A stretch of 64,000 nt of DNA from Sulfuracidifex tepidarius (GCF_008326425.1 NZ_AP018929.1:944875-1008874), one strand, 5' to 3'. Positions 29,303 through 38,541 are shown, counted from the stretch's first letter. The notes: generated by a model from the sequence alone, not told the origin. Numbers and translations: made by a program.

Positions 29303-30523
29303 TTAAGATTTGGCATTCCTACCAAGTTTCATGTGTGCCTTACCTAACTCTTTGTTGGCCAGAGCTGAGAGGAGGTTCAACTCTCCAGCAAGGACAGCTG
29401 AAGCAATTATCTCCGCGAGCTTCTTGGAAGACCCTTCCTCCTCCCCTTTTATCCCCATGATAGAGAGGGCTTCCCTCTGTGTTGGAAGTCTCGTCCCGCC
29501 TCCCACGGTGCCGACTTCGAGGGAGGTCAACGTCACGGAGATGTAAAGACCCTCATCCCTGACCTCAGTCCACGTGTACCCGGAGCTACTCTCTACTACT
29601 TGAGCTACGTCCTGACCGGTCGCCACGAATATAGCAGCGACCACGTTGGCGAAGTGGGCGTTGAACTGCGACACTGAGCCTGCTCTCGCGCTTCCTAGCC
29701 AGTTCTTCCTGAGGTTCACCTCGTTGATCAGCGAGACGTCACTTTTCAGTTCCCTCTTAACCACGTCGTTAGGCACAAGAACGTCCGCTATTACCGTCTT
29801 ACCTCTACCCATCAACGAGTTGACCACGGTGTTCTTCTTATCGCTACACATGTTCCCGCTCACGGCGACGCACTTAGCGCCCGGAAAGTTCTCCTCTATG
29901 AAAGAGCAAGCCCTCTCAGAAGCTATGGTAACCATGTTCATGCCCATTGCGTTTCCTGTCTGGAAGGAGAACCTGAGCCAAACGTTGTTTCCCACAACAT
30001 AAGGTGAGCATCCTACGTATTTCAGGTGGGAAGACGTGGACTCGGTGATTTCCTTGATTTTATCCTGAACCGAGGAGAACCATGAGAGGAAATCTGACAC
30101 ATGTGTCACCGACCTAAGCTTTATCACCGGAGCCCTTGTCATCTCGTCCTTTATGACCCTAACGTTAGCTCCGCCTGACACTGTGATGGCCTTCATCCCC
30201 CTGTTCACGCTCGCTATCAGAGCGCCTTCCGTGGTAGCCATGGGGACCAGGAAGTCTCCCTTGGCGAACTCACCGTTCACCCTCAAAGGGCCCGCTATCC
30301 CCATCGGTATTTGGGCCGCACCTATTACGTTCTCAGCGTTCCTGTTCTTGATCTCGGCGTAGTCTATGACAGTAGATCCTATGTTAGGAAGACCGACTCC
30401 AGTTATCCTCTCTACTGCGAGCCTCCTAGCTACCATGGCTGCGTTGGCTTCAAGGTACTTGTCTGCCTCGTGGAGAGGTATCTCCCCCTTCACCATCTTG
30501 TCAACGGTTTCCTCAAGGCCCAT
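29303..30523 (-). CDS. hmgA: HMG-CoA reductase (class I, NADPH)
   Basis: 406 residues. Reduces HMG-CoA to mevalonate, the committed step to archaeal isoprenoid lipids. Motifs: [30 protein letters not shown] (catalytic Glu), [14 protein letters not shown] (catalytic Lys), [11 protein letters not shown] and the C-terminal [11 protein letters not shown] (catalytic His). Last gene of the operon, overlapping the DUF35 gene by 11 bases. Confidence 0.95.
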   Translation of the reverse strand: MGLEETVDKMVKGEIPLHEADKYLEANAAMVARRLAVERITGVGLPNIGSTVIDYAEIKNRNAENVIGAAQIPMGIAGPLRVNGEFAKGDFLVPMATTEGALIASVNRGMKAITVSGGANVRVIKDEMTRAPVIKLRSVTHVSDFLSWFSSVQDKIKEITESTSSHLKYVGCSPYVVGNNVWLRFSFQTGNAMGMNMVTIASERACSFIEENFPGAKCVAVSGNMCSDKKNTVVNSLMGRGKTVIADVLVPNDVVKRELKSDVSLINEVNLRKNWLGSARAGSVSQFNAHFANVVAAIFVATGQDVAQVVESSSGYTWTEVRDEGLYISVTLTSLEVGTVGGGTRLPTQREALSIMGIKGEEEGSSKKLAEIIASAVLAGELNLLSALANKELGKAHMKLGRNAKS

Positions 30524-30926
30524 CGGAAATTACCTTGAACTTCAGGCCGTACTCTATTAGCCCATTCGAGGAGTCCACGGTCAATTTCCTGAGCACTGCA
30601 GTCACTCTAGATCCTTCCTTGGGTTCCTCATCCACGTCTGTCAACGGGGCAACTATCTCAGGACCTTCGTCCAGCTTTATCAGGCCGATGAACTGTGGCA
30701 TCGACCTCTCATACCCAGCCCTCTGCTGGAAGTTCTTGGTAGAGAGGATCAAGGTACCGTTCCCACTCAGGTTGATGGAGGAAACCTCAGGAGATCCGCA
30801 CTTGCTGCAGAATGTAGATGGAGGAACGTCTATGTTACCGCATTTATTACACTTAGACCCGGTTAACTTATACAAGGACTGTTTTGCTCTCCAAACTTGT
30901 GGAGGGGAAACTCTCATCATGATCAC
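30513..30926 (-). CDS. DUF35 zinc-ribbon/OB-fold acyl-CoA-binding protein
   Basis: 137 residues. Rubredoxin-like zinc ribbon with Cys26-x2-Cys29 and Cys40-x2-Cys43, then an OB fold. In archaea such proteins bridge thiolase and HMG-CoA synthase and channel acetoacetyl-CoA between them. Fits exactly: it overlaps the thiolase-like gene by 4 bases on one side and HMG-CoA reductase on the other. Confidence 0.9.
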   Translation of the reverse strand: MIMMRVSPPQVWRAKQSLYKLTGSKCNKCGNIDVPPSTFCSKCGSPEVSSINLSGNGTLILSTKNFQQRAGYERSMPQFIGLIKLDEGPEIVAPLTDVDEEPKEGSRVTAVLRKLTVDSSNGLIEYGLKFKVISDGP

Positions 30927-32005
30927 CTCTTGAAATGAATGAGAAAGCTGGTCCTCAAGACGTCATCAGTGCTCAACACTATGCCTTCCTCTACTTCCTT
31001 TGCCTTCCTTCCAGGGAACTCGTCCGCGAGTTGCATGTAGATCTCCGCAGTCTGGTACACCCCAGTTGCTCCTCCTGGATATCCCCTGGCCTTGAGCCCA
31101 CCGCTGTAATTGACGTTCAATTGATCAAGAGATTTAATTGACTTCCCCCTCTCCGCAAGCCCCATGGCTTCTAGCTCTATCGCTGCAGAGACGCTGAATG
31201 TATCAGAGATCTCCATCACGGTCCTCTCTGGCTTAACGTTTACCCTCTTTATTGGGAACTCCAAGGAGGAGATAGAGGGCTCTCCCGATGAGAAGTCGAC
31301 GCTCTCTATTTCTACTGGAACTTCTGACAACTTTGAGTAGTCCTGAGAGGATATGAGGACTGCTGACGCTCCGTCTGCGCGTGGTGCTATGTCAAAGAGC
31401 CTCATCGGAGTTGATACCTCCTGCGATTTGGCTATGACCTCTTTGTCTACAGGAAAGCGTAGGTAAGCGTAAGGGTTCTCGACGGCGTTCGAATGCATCC
31501 TGATCGCCCAGTCGTAGAAGTAATCTTCACTCACGTCGTACTTCTTCATGTAACTCTTCATCATCAGTGCACCGTAAGGAGAAGTGGAGATACCTTCGTG
31601 GTATGATACCTCTTCCAATGTAGAGGAAGTCGCGTCATTGACGAACTTGGAAGGAAAGTCGGAGAACTTGTCTACACCAATAACGAGTACGTTCTTAGCC
31701 ACGCCTGACTTCACGAGTGCGTAAGCTGTAAATATTGAAGCCCCACCGCTAGCGTCGCCTTGCTCCACCGTCATTGACACCTTTCCGGATAGACCTGCCC
31801 TCCTTGAGATCTTGTAACCTAGCATGGACTGTGATCCCAATTTCTGCCCGTAGGCGTTAGAAACTACCACAGCGTCTATTTCAGGGATCTCCTCCACGGT
31901 CTTCCTAATTCCCATCAAGGCCGAGTTAGCCAAATCGAAGAGCGACATGTCGTAATGTCTATTGACGGGAACCATGGAGGCTCCTGTAATGTATACCCTG
32001 CTCAT
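30923..32005 (-). CDS. Thiolase-family protein lacking all cysteines
   Basis: 360 residues of the archaeal acetyl-CoA acetyltransferase (thiolase) type that partners DUF35 and HMG-CoA synthase. The fold motifs are present but the catalytic ones are changed: the nucleophile Cys position reads [11 protein letters not shown] (Asp), the C-terminal GHP box reads GYPGGATG (Tyr for His), and the NxCGG-like box reads NVNYSGG. The whole protein contains no Cys. It is therefore probably not an active thiolase; a scaffold role in the complex is likely, with the real thiolase encoded elsewhere. Overlaps both neighbours by 4 bases. Confidence 0.85.
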   Translation of the reverse strand: MSRVYITGASMVPVNRHYDMSLFDLANSALMGIRKTVEEIPEIDAVVVSNAYGQKLGSQSMLGYKISRRAGLSGKVSMTVEQGDASGGASIFTAYALVKSGVAKNVLVIGVDKFSDFPSKFVNDATSSTLEEVSYHEGISTSPYGALMMKSYMKKYDVSEDYFYDWAIRMHSNAVENPYAYLRFPVDKEVIAKSQEVSTPMRLFDIAPRADGASAVLISSQDYSKLSEVPVEIESVDFSSGEPSISSLEFPIKRVNVKPERTVMEISDTFSVSAAIELEAMGLAERGKSIKSLDQLNVNYSGGLKARGYPGGATGVYQTAEIYMQLADEFPGRKAKEVEEGIVLSTDDVLRTSFLIHFKR

Positions 32006-33063
32006 AGTTCATACGCCTTTATCTTGTTAGTGAACCTGGCGTAAGTAGCGTAGTCAACTACCTTCTTGTTCACGATGTACTGCTCGGTGGTTGGAGCTAA
32101 TTTCTGTTTCTCTCCTATAGCGTCGGTCACCATCATACTGAAGGCGTCGCTTCCTGCCCCGCTTCCGAAAGGAGCTACGAGTATCCTTTCCCCTGGTTTA
32201 GCGACGTCCAGTACCTTCGTCAGACCCAACAAAGCCGAAGCGTTGTATGGGTTACCTATGAACGGGGAGACCAGACCTTGTTTAACCTTCTCCATGGGAA
32301 CCCCTAGCTTCTTAGCTACCTGAACCGGAAACTTACCGTTCGGCTGATGGAAAACGAAGTAATTGAAGTCTGAGATAGAGAGACCCGTCTCCTCGAAAAG
32401 CTTCTTCACAGCGCTGATTATGTGAGCGAAGTAAGCTGGCTCTCCGGTGAACCCCTCTCCGTGGAGTGGGTAGGGCATTCCGTCCCTCCTCCAGAAATCG
32501 GGGGTGTCAGTGGTGTAAGAGGTGGAATGTTCTATGACCACTGGGACATCTCCGCTACCCAGAACAAAGGATGAGCCTGCAGAGGCTGAGCTCAGCTCCA
32601 GTATATCTCCGGGGTTTGACTGGGCGGTGTCTGCTCCAACTACGAGAGCGTAGGAATCAGGATGGCTTTCCACAAACGTGGAGGCCAGCCTGAGTCCTAC
32701 TGAAGCTGCCCTACAGGCGAACTCCATGTCCGCTGAAGCTGAGAAATAGGAAAGGCCTAAGGAGTCTATCAAGAGAGCCGACGTTGGCTTCACAGCGTAG
32801 ACCTTAGACTCCGAACCGAAGAGAACCAACTTCACCTTTGAAGGATCTATTCCTGCCCTCGCCAACGCATTCCTTGAAGACTCCCATGCTATGGTAGTTG
32901 AGTCCTCGTCTGGACCTGGAAGTGACTTCTCTTGAAGCCCAAGACCTCTCACTACTCCTTCTTCCATTCCCCAAAGCTTCGCTATGTCGCTGACCTTAAC
33001 CCTAAATCTGGGAACGTAAGCGCCCCAGCCTATAATTCCGGACTTCATCGAAACTTTCTTCAT
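32002..33063 (-). CDS. HMG-CoA synthase
   Basis: 353 residues. Condenses acetyl-CoA with acetoacetyl-CoA. Catalytic Cys117 in [12 protein letters not shown] and the His in [12 protein letters not shown] are visible, and the N-terminus [14 protein letters not shown] is typical. The ATG at residue 6 (33048) is the better start: it is about 26 bases from the TATA-like CTTAAAAAG and would give a leaderless message. First gene of the mevalonate operon (synthase, thiolase-like, DUF35, reductase), with nested palindromes just upstream of the TATA box. Confidence 0.95.
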   Translation of the reverse strand: MKKVSMKSGIIGWGAYVPRFRVKVSDIAKLWGMEEGVVRGLGLQEKSLPGPDEDSTTIAWESSRNALARAGIDPSKVKLVLFGSESKVYAVKPTSALLIDSLGLSYFSASADMEFACRAASVGLRLASTFVESHPDSYALVVGADTAQSNPGDILELSSASAGSSFVLGSGDVPVVIEHSTSYTTDTPDFWRRDGMPYPLHGEGFTGEPAYFAHIISAVKKLFEETGLSISDFNYFVFHQPNGKFPVQVAKKLGVPMEKVKQGLVSPFIGNPYNASALLGLTKVLDVAKPGERILVAPFGSGAGSDAFSMMVTDAIGEKQKLAPTTEQYIVNKKVVDYATYARFTNKIKAYEL

Positions 33064-33091
33064 CTGCTAAACTTTTTAAGATTTGTGCAAC

Positions 33092-33121
33092 TGTCTATAT
33101 CACCTATAGACAACTGTCTAT
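33092..33121. promoter_or_regulatory. Nested palindromes upstream of the mevalonate operon
   Basis: Three TGTCTAT half-sites overlap in 30 bases: TGTCTATA-5-TATAGACA (33092-33112) and ATAGACA-2-TGTCTAT (33106-33121). All arms match perfectly. The block sits directly upstream of the BRE/TATA of the HMG-CoA synthase promoter, at about -42 to -71 from the inferred start, a place suited to an activator or a repressor that blocks TFB. Confidence 0.7.
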
Positions 33122-33212
33122 GTGATGAAAAATAGATAGTGATCGATGATCTGACTCAGCTCACTCTGATTGGCGAATAAGAATAATAAAATGTACTCTT
33201 TATCCTTTAGTC

Positions 33213-34103
33213 GTGAAGTTCAGAATAACGTACGTAATACTGGCTTTAGTCGTCGTGATTGCAATAGTTGGAGTCCTGTTCTACGTGGAGGACACGTCGT
33301 TCCACATTAACGTGAGCCCCGAGTACGTGGAAGAAACATTCTCTCCAATAGGGTACAAGTACGTGATCAAGCTGGACGCGTCTAACGATGGACCTCTACC
33401 CATGTCTACAGTAGCGTACATACAAGTGGGATATCTTAACGAGACCACCCACAAGCTCACTTTCGAAAACTATACAGTCCCAATTCACCTGAATTCGGGA
33501 CAGAAGTTCCAAAAGACCATCATAGTATACCTCAACATAAGTGATGTGATTGCGAACGTCAATGGGAAACCGACCTATGAGCCAGACTATTCAATGCCTC
33601 AGATAGAGGTAGCTAGAATAGAGGCTACCGGGACTTACGGTTGGAGCTACAGCCATAATATAGGATTGGGTAGCCACTCACCATTGTTAATGGTAACCCA
33701 ACAATCACCTCCGGATCCCGCGATCTACAGTGACGCCGCCATTACCCCTAGCAACCAAGCCACCTTCGGCGAGAAAATGACTTACGTTTTTAATAACACA
33801 GGAGAGATCTACTATCCCAACACGTCCAGCTATTTCACTTTCATGACTTTGACATTTCAAAAATACAACAATAACCCACACATAGGGTACATCACGTTGC
33901 CTCCGGGCTACTATAACGTGACGTTTCACCTCTACAATCAAAACATTTCAAAGTACTTCGATTTCGGTCACGTTTTGATAAATCCTAGCACACAGTTCAG
34001 CTTTCCCTATCCCATTACAGGGGTTTACAACGTCACCGTGACAGTGCAAGGAAACGGGGTTCAATACACTTGGGAATTTCTAGACATGAAGTATAAGCTA
34101 TAA
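33213..34103 (+). CDS. Membrane-anchored extracellular protein of unknown function
   Basis: 296 residues. One N-terminal membrane helix (about 4-25) followed by an all-beta exported domain with many N-glycosylation sequons (NETTHK, NYTVP, NNTGE, NTSSY, NVTFH). Strands near 60-100 and 255-290 suggest Ig-like folds. Starts with GTG. The TATA-like AATAATAAAAT lies about 26 bases upstream. No catalytic motif; likely a surface-layer-associated protein. Confidence 0.55.
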   Translation: MKFRITYVILALVVVIAIVGVLFYVEDTSFHINVSPEYVEETFSPIGYKYVIKLDASNDGPLPMSTVAYIQVGYLNETTHKLTFENYTVPIHLNSGQKFQKTIIVYLNISDVIANVNGKPTYEPDYSMPQIEVARIEATGTYGWSYSHNIGLGSHSPLLMVTQQSPPDPAIYSDAAITPSNQATFGEKMTYVFNNTGEIYYPNTSSYFTFMTLTFQKYNNNPHIGYITLPPGYYNVTFHLYNQNISKYFDFGHVLINPSTQFSFPYPITGVYNVTVTVQGNGVQYTWEFLDMKYKL

Positions 34104-34159
34104 AAGTCATTTGATTTTTCCTTACATTTATTTAATATAGCAAAATGAGCTGTTAGCTC

Positions 34160-34696
34160 ATGGAAAAAGCAACATTAGGTGGAGGATGTTTCTGGTGCAC
34201 TGAAGCCGTGTTCTCCAAGGTGAAGGGAGTAATAGACGTGAGGCCAGGTTACGCTGGGGGCACTTTCCCCAACCCCACCTATGAGGACGTATGCAGCGAC
34301 ACAACTGGTCACGCGGAGGTAGTACAAATAACGTTCAACCCGTCTGTGATAAGTTTCAGGGATCTCCTAGAAATATTCTTCGAAATTCACGACCCTACGA
34401 CGCCAAATAGACAAGGTAACGACGTAGGATCCCAGTACAGATCTATCATCCTTTATCACAGCGAGGAACAGAGGAAGATAGCCCAGGAAGTGATAGAGGA
34501 GGTTCAGAAGAGGTTGGGAAAGAAAGTGGTCACTGAGCTTAAGCCATTTGACGTTTTCTATGAGGCTGAGGACTACCATCACAGATACTTTGAAAGGCAC
34601 CCCAATCAGCCTTACTGCAGGATAGTGATGAGCCCTAAAGTGAAGAAATTCATGTACCACTTCCCTGATAGGGTAAGGATGGAGGAAGCTAAATAA
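34160..34696 (+). CDS. msrA: Peptide methionine sulfoxide reductase MsrA
   Basis: 178 residues. Repairs oxidised methionine (S form). The signature [12 protein letters not shown] is at residues 7-18 with nucleophile Cys10; Cys13 follows. [15 protein letters not shown] and [11 protein letters not shown] are further family motifs. A C-terminal resolving Cys ([10 protein letters not shown]) is present. Single gene, ahead of tRNA-Met. Confidence 0.95.
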   Translation: MEKATLGGGCFWCTEAVFSKVKGVIDVRPGYAGGTFPNPTYEDVCSDTTGHAEVVQITFNPSVISFRDLLEIFFEIHDPTTPNRQGNDVGSQYRSIILYHSEEQRKIAQEVIEEVQKRLGKKVVTELKPFDVFYEAEDYHHRYFERHPNQPYCRIVMSPKVKKFMYHFPDRVRMEEAK

Positions 34697-34908
34697 TGAG
34701 AACGGGACCTTCAAGCCGTTTTTATAAATTTCAAGAGACATAAAACTGAGTTACGCTCTTGGTTAGACGAGGCATCGGATACTCCTCGGTGTACCAGTCA
34801 CTTTTTTCCTTAATTTATAAGAAAAATTAATAGTAACTCTATCAGAGTAGGACTACGTAAATATAAGATAAAAACTTTATAACCAAACGTGTAGGAAATA
34901 GTAACAGT

Positions 34909-34998
34909 GCCGCCGTAGCTCAGCCCGGCTAGAGCGCCGGACTCATACGATCCAGAGGGGATATCCGGTTGTCCGGGGTTCAAATCCCCGTGGCGGCA
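34909..34998 (+). tRNA. tRNA-Met (anticodon CAT), with 15-nt intron; integration site
   Basis: Acceptor GCCGCCG with TGGCGGC, D arm GCTCAGCCCGGCTAGAGC, anticodon stem CCGGA (34937-34941) with TCCGG (34964-34968), anticodon CAT at 34944-34946, T arm GGGG-TTCAAAT-CCCC. A 15-base intron (34948-34962) follows base 37, the usual place for archaeal introns. It looks like the elongator. From base 38 onward the gene is repeated at 37793, marking it as the target of an integrated element. Confidence 0.9.
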
Positions 34999-35035
34999 CC
35001 TTAACTAAATTTGCTAAAAATTTCAATAGTTTTCT
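34963..35035 (+). repeat. Left attachment repeat (attL), 73 bp
   Basis: Identical over 73 bases to 37793-37865. It begins exactly at the first base of tRNA-Met exon 2, covers the rest of the tRNA gene and 37 bases downstream. Only this copy belongs to a complete tRNA. Confidence 0.9.
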
Positions 35036-35106
35036 AGATAAGAATAACTACCAAAGGAGTAAGAATTTGACAACAATAATTAATACAATCGTGTATGTTT
35101 AAGTTT

Positions 35107-35649
35107 TTATCTTTCCCCGAAACGATACTTATAAGTCTCGATCTTACTCTTCAAATTATCAACCAACATTTTAGTCTCAAAGCTTACACTCTTTCTTTGC
35201 ATAGCCTCCTCAGCCCTTGACAAGTACTCCTTAGCCCTCAAATACAAGTCTTTATTATCATAAGCTATAGCATTCTGCAGATACATCATGCCAATCATGG
35301 CTAACTGTTTAATATACTCCTCACCTTTAGCAAACTTAAGCTTAGCCTCAAAACTCTTAATATATTTCTCGTCAATAGATTGTCCGCTGTCCGGTAAGAT
35401 TGTAATGGATACCCTCTTCATAAAGGGGGTAATAAGACCACGACTTTCTAAGTACCTCTTAAAGTAAGTAGCCGAAACTACAAATACTAATATAGGAATA
35501 ATAGTACTAAGAGTGTTGGCAAGTGTCATATCATGTAGTATATAGTAAGGAATAGAAAACGATAACACCACAGCCACTACAGTAGGTAAACCTATAAATA
35601 GTAATGCTAGACCGAGCCATTTAAAAAAGGATAACCTCTTTTCTTCCAT
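35107..35649 (-). CDS. Two-span membrane protein, candidate immunity or export partner
   Basis: 180 residues. Two membrane helices (about 10-32 and 44-63), then a cytoplasmic, helical C-terminus: GQSIDEKYIKSFEAKLKFAK, LAMIGMMYLQNAIAYDNKDL and RAKEYLSRAEEAMQRK, resembling a tetratricopeptide-like hairpin. No known domain recognised. It lies 44 bases after the cysteine-rich gene on the same strand. A broken paralog stands in the same position next to the right att repeat. A role as immunity protein is inferred from this pairing alone. Confidence 0.65.
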   Translation of the reverse strand: MEEKRLSFFKWLGLALLFIGLPTVVAVVLSFSIPYYILHDMTLANTLSTIIPILVFVVSATYFKRYLESRGLITPFMKRVSITILPDSGQSIDEKYIKSFEAKLKFAKGEEYIKQLAMIGMMYLQNAIAYDNKDLYLRAKEYLSRAEEAMQRKSVSFETKMLVDNLKSKIETYKYRFGER

Positions 35650-35693
35650 AACCTATCCCCTGGTTAGTATTATTTATGATACTTAAAAAATTT

Positions 35694-36353
35694 CTAACAA
35701 CATAGACCAGCTTTCTGACATAGATATTCTCCACCTAGCCCGCAAGCAGTTGCTACACCTAATGAGATAATTAATTGGAGTAATTCGTCACAAGAAGGTA
35801 TACATATCACTACACATATACCGTAGATAACAGGATCCTCAATAAATATTAGACAAACCTCACCACAAGCTTCATCGCATGCTACACTTTCAGCAACGCC
35901 TTCGGCTAGCAATCCGCATAGTACAGAAACTATTGCTTTACATATTTCACATTCTATCGGATTCGGATCTTTCCCTTCTTCACTTTTTTGTTGTAAAGGG
36001 TAAGGTTGGTATAGTTTATCTGGTACTAGTAATTCCTTATTCTCTATCCTCTTAGTCTTAGTTCCGCAACCAGACACTCCTTCCTTAATCAAAACCCTAT
36101 GCTTATCCCCTTCCCTTCCTAAATACTTCACCTTAAAACTTCTAAGTATACTTTCGGAACCGTAGTTTATCCTATAAGTTGTCTCGTGCTCACCGAAAGG
36201 GTCACCTTCTACCAACTGACTCCATTGGATTATCTTTGACGGTTGCCCTTCATACTCTATTAATGTCACTCCTTGTCTAAAAATTCTCTTATCATCTTTC
36301 TTCTCTTCATAATGCAATAATTTAATGCTCTTAGGCTTTAAACTCTGAGGCAT
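35694..36353 (-). CDS. Cysteine-rich halocin C8-like archaeocin precursor (candidate)
   Basis: 219 residues. Residues 1-130 are soluble and charged, with one Cys (96). Residues 135-219 are hydrophobic with 13 Cys, opening CEICK (135-139) and closing CQKAGLC (212-218) plus a final Cys. Halocin C8, a haloarchaeal peptide antibiotic cut from the C-terminus of a precursor, has the same plan: about 75 residues, CxxCK at the start and CxxAGLC at the end. In that system the N-terminal part is the immunity protein. No signal peptide is seen here. A TTTAAA box about 23 bases before the ATG suggests a leaderless message. Similarity is from memory and pattern, not alignment. Confidence 0.6.
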   Translation of the reverse strand: MPQSLKPKSIKLLHYEEKKDDKRIFRQGVTLIEYEGQPSKIIQWSQLVEGDPFGEHETTYRINYGSESILRSFKVKYLGREGDKHRVLIKEGVSGCGTKTKRIENKELLVPDKLYQPYPLQQKSEEGKDPNPIECEICKAIVSVLCGLLAEGVAESVACDEACGEVCLIFIEDPVIYGICVVICIPSCDELLQLIISLGVATACGLGGEYLCQKAGLCC

Positions 36354-36696
36354 GGAAGAATTGAGAACTTTAAAAAAAAGTTAACTATAATAGAACATCT
36401 TGGCAATATTCATCACTTATTTTTATTCTAACCTAACTAGGTTATAGTTTGAAAGGGTGTGCAATTATCTTTTGAAACTAGATGCAACAGAAGTCCTTAA
36501 ATCAGCATAGAGATGCTAACAGCCTTAACAGATACCGAAGATATGAATAAGAGGATCAAAGAGGATAAAGCTATGTTCAAATCCGTAGTTTCATCAAAAA
36601 AATATAATTAGTGTTGAGTATAAAGACAAAATCTCCACGTAAGAAGATAATGCATAGAACTCTTTGTACATTTAAAGAAAATTTGTAAATATTTAG
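36354..36696. other. Intergenic gap inside the element
   Basis: About 340 AT-rich bases. Contains the promoter of the cysteine-rich gene and a weak plus-strand frame (MLTALTDTEDMNKRIKEDK, near 36510-36610) too short to call. It separates the protease pair from the cysteine-rich pair, so these may be two transcripts. Confidence 0.35.
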
Positions 36697-37128
36697 TTAA
36701 AGATCGTTAGCCTTAATAATTAGTCTAACGTTTGTGTCGAAGCATATCATTATTCTTGAGAAGAAATCTTCCCTACCTAAAATTAGGCTGGGATATATAC
36801 CCTCACCTAAATTTACGAAATCTAAAGATGCAACTGGTATCTGTAATGTCTCATTAAGTTCCACGAAATGAAATTTTATGTTATACCTTTCTTTTGTAGT
36901 GAGCAGATTAGAAATTATAACTTTATCGACTAAACGGTTTTTTAACGAGGATTCATCAAAACACTTTAAGAACGTATCATTTCTAATGACAGAAAACCTA
37001 CTTCCAGTATCTAGAAGGGCATAAACTAAATACTCACTACCTAGTTTTGGACACTCCATTTCCACTTTAAGTAAAGGTAAATACGTATCATTAACCTTGA
37101 CAAAAGGTACTTCTATCTCGCGAGACAT
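36697..37128 (-). CDS. Retropepsin-like aspartyl protease
   Basis: 143 residues. Active-site ALLDTGSRFSVI with Asp40-Thr41-Gly42, then the second hallmark SLILGREDFFSRI (ILGR box) near residues 113-124: the single-domain, dimeric retropepsin fold. Such proteins process other proteins. Its gene follows the 55-residue gene by 2 bases. In this cassette it could release the cysteine-rich peptide from its precursor; this is inference. A C-terminal remnant of a homologue lies at 39728. Confidence 0.8.
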   Translation of the reverse strand: MSREIEVPFVKVNDTYLPLLKVEMECPKLGSEYLVYALLDTGSRFSVIRNDTFLKCFDESSLKNRLVDKVIISNLLTTKERYNIKFHFVELNETLQIPVASLDFVNLGEGIYPSLILGREDFFSRIMICFDTNVRLIIKANDL

Positions 37129-37130
37129 TA

Positions 37131-37298
37131 TTAACTCTCTACATATTTGATGGAGACTAAAATATCGTAAGTCCCTTTCTTATAACCCTTCTTCTCCATG
37201 ATCTTATCAATCTCCTCTTCAGAATCAGCCTCAGCAACAATTCTTCTATTATAATCTATTGCGTAATATTTCCTCATAACCTTGATGGGAGTAGTCAT
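37131..37298 (-). CDS. Small conserved protein, first gene of the cassette
   Basis: 55 residues: KVMRKYYAIDYNRRIVAEAD, then SEEEIDKIMEKKGYKKG and DILVSIKYVES. Beta-beta-alpha pattern, similar to short archaeal proteins (DUF5678-like) whose function is unknown. The stop is 2 bases before the protease start, so the two are translated together. A frameshifted paralog of equal length is at 40691. It could be an inhibitor, chaperone or DNA-binding protein for the cassette. Confidence 0.7.
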   Translation of the reverse strand: MTTPIKVMRKYYAIDYNRRIVAEADSEEEIDKIMEKKGYKKGTYDILVSIKYVES

Positions 37299-37792
37299 AT
37301 TCTCAATTTAAATATAAACTTGCAGGGCTATAACTTTGTCTGCTATGCTCTATTAACGAATTTTTGAACTAGAAATGTTAGTGTGCTTGGTTGTTTAGTA
37401 TTTAAAAGCTTAGAATGCCTCTTCACTCAGAAAAAGAGGAGAAAAATAAGTGTTAGGAGACAATAATAACAATATCAGCTGCAAAAGTTAATGCATATTG
37501 GTTATTTGGTCTAAAAAGCTCGAATATGACAAAAATCTATTTTTAACATCATTTTCAAAAATCGAAATGAAATAATATTCACGTTATAGATAAAATATTA
37601 TGGCAAGAAGTTCAAGATTTATACACTAGAATAGAGGAGAATGACAAAGTAACTGAGGTGTTTAAGGGTTTAACATCTCATACGATGTAGATTCTTTCAT
37701 CTAATACTTAATCTAAATTATATTATTAGAATGAAAATTAACCCTTTAACACAAAGGTGTTAAATCAAGCCTATTAATTTAACGTTTTTTAC
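37299..37792. other. AT-rich tail of the element
   Basis: About 490 bases. A plus-strand open stretch (ILWQEVQDLYTRIEENDK, about 37590-37690) ends in a stop but has no start; it may be a gene remnant. An inverted pair TTAACAC/GTGTTAA near 37742-37762 could form a short stem. No integrase fragment is recognisable. Confidence 0.35.
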
Positions 37793-37865
37793 ATCCGGTT
37801 GTCCGGGGTTCAAATCCCCGTGGCGGCACCTTAACTAAATTTGCTAAAAATTTCAATAGTTTTCT
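37793..37865 (+). repeat. Right attachment repeat (attR), partial tRNA-Met
   Basis: Exact 73-base copy of 34963-35035. It holds exon 2 of tRNA-Met only, without acceptor 5' strand, D arm or anticodon, so it is not a working tRNA. Confidence 0.9.
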
Positions 37866-37934
37866 CTATGATGAACTACTAAAAAGTAAGAGCTAAATTA
37901 ATAATATCTGAATAACATCAATAAGTTTAAGTCT

Positions 37935-38541
37935 TTATCTTTCTCCGAAGCGGTACTTGTAAGTCTCAATTTTACTCCTCAGGTTATCAACGAGTGCTTT
38001 AGCCTCAAAACCCACGCTCTTTCCCTGCATTACCTCCTCAGCCCTTGACAAGTACTCCTTAGCCCTCAAATAAAGATCCTTGTCGTCTTAAGCTACAGCG
38101 TTCTGCAGATACATCATGCCTAGCATGGCTAACTCCGCCACATAATTTTCCGACTCCTTATCTGAAAACGCTAACGCTTTCTCATATCTCTTAATCACTT
38201 TTTCATCAATGGGTTGTCCGCTCTCTGGAGAGATTATATACTTAGTCCTAGCCTCTTTTTTCCTTATTCCAGGAGGTCTTATCCCACGCCTCATAAGATA
38301 TCTGTCAAGGTAAGTGGACAATGTCGCACCTAATGTAGAGGATATTATAGCGCTTAAGGAAACGGATAATATTAAGCTATGTAAAAAGATATAAATAATG
38401 TCATAAGCCAAAATAAGCACTATAGCTGATGGCAATGCTGAAAATAATAGGATAAGTAAGACGTATTTTAAAGTTGATATCTGTTTAGTAGGACCAAAGA
38501 TAACCTTATTTGTTTCGTGTTTTTCCTTACTTACTTACCAT
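37935..38541 (-). pseudogene. Broken paralog of the two-span membrane protein
   Basis: Homologous throughout to the gene at 35107: GQPIDEKVIKRYEKALAF, LAMLGMMYLQNAVA, then an in-frame TAA where the sister has Tyr, and beyond it DDKDLYLRAKEYLSRAEE with the same RFGER end. At the other end the ATG at 38541 is followed by a duplicated TAAG that breaks the frame after four codons. Both lesions together make it a pseudogene. It lies 70 bases from the att repeat, against 72 in the intact copy, so whole segments were duplicated or integrated in the same manner. Confidence 0.8.

Larger units (their letters stand above)
35036..37792. mobile_element. Small integrated element at tRNA-Met carrying an archaeocin-like cassette
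   Basis: Bounded by the 73-bp repeats. About 2.8 kb, markedly AT-rich against the flanks, with four minus-strand genes: 55-residue protein, retropepsin-like protease, cysteine-rich halocin-C8-like protein and a two-span membrane protein. No integrase, replication gene or capsid gene is present, so it is either a remnant or mobilised in trans. A related second segment follows the right repeat, which suggests successive integrations or a tandem duplication with divergence. Confidence 0.75.

Noticed and set aside
33119-33172. Possible C/D-box RNA (GTGATGA ... CTGA)
   Set aside because: No D' box between C and the C'-like element and wrong spacing; more likely part of the promoter region.
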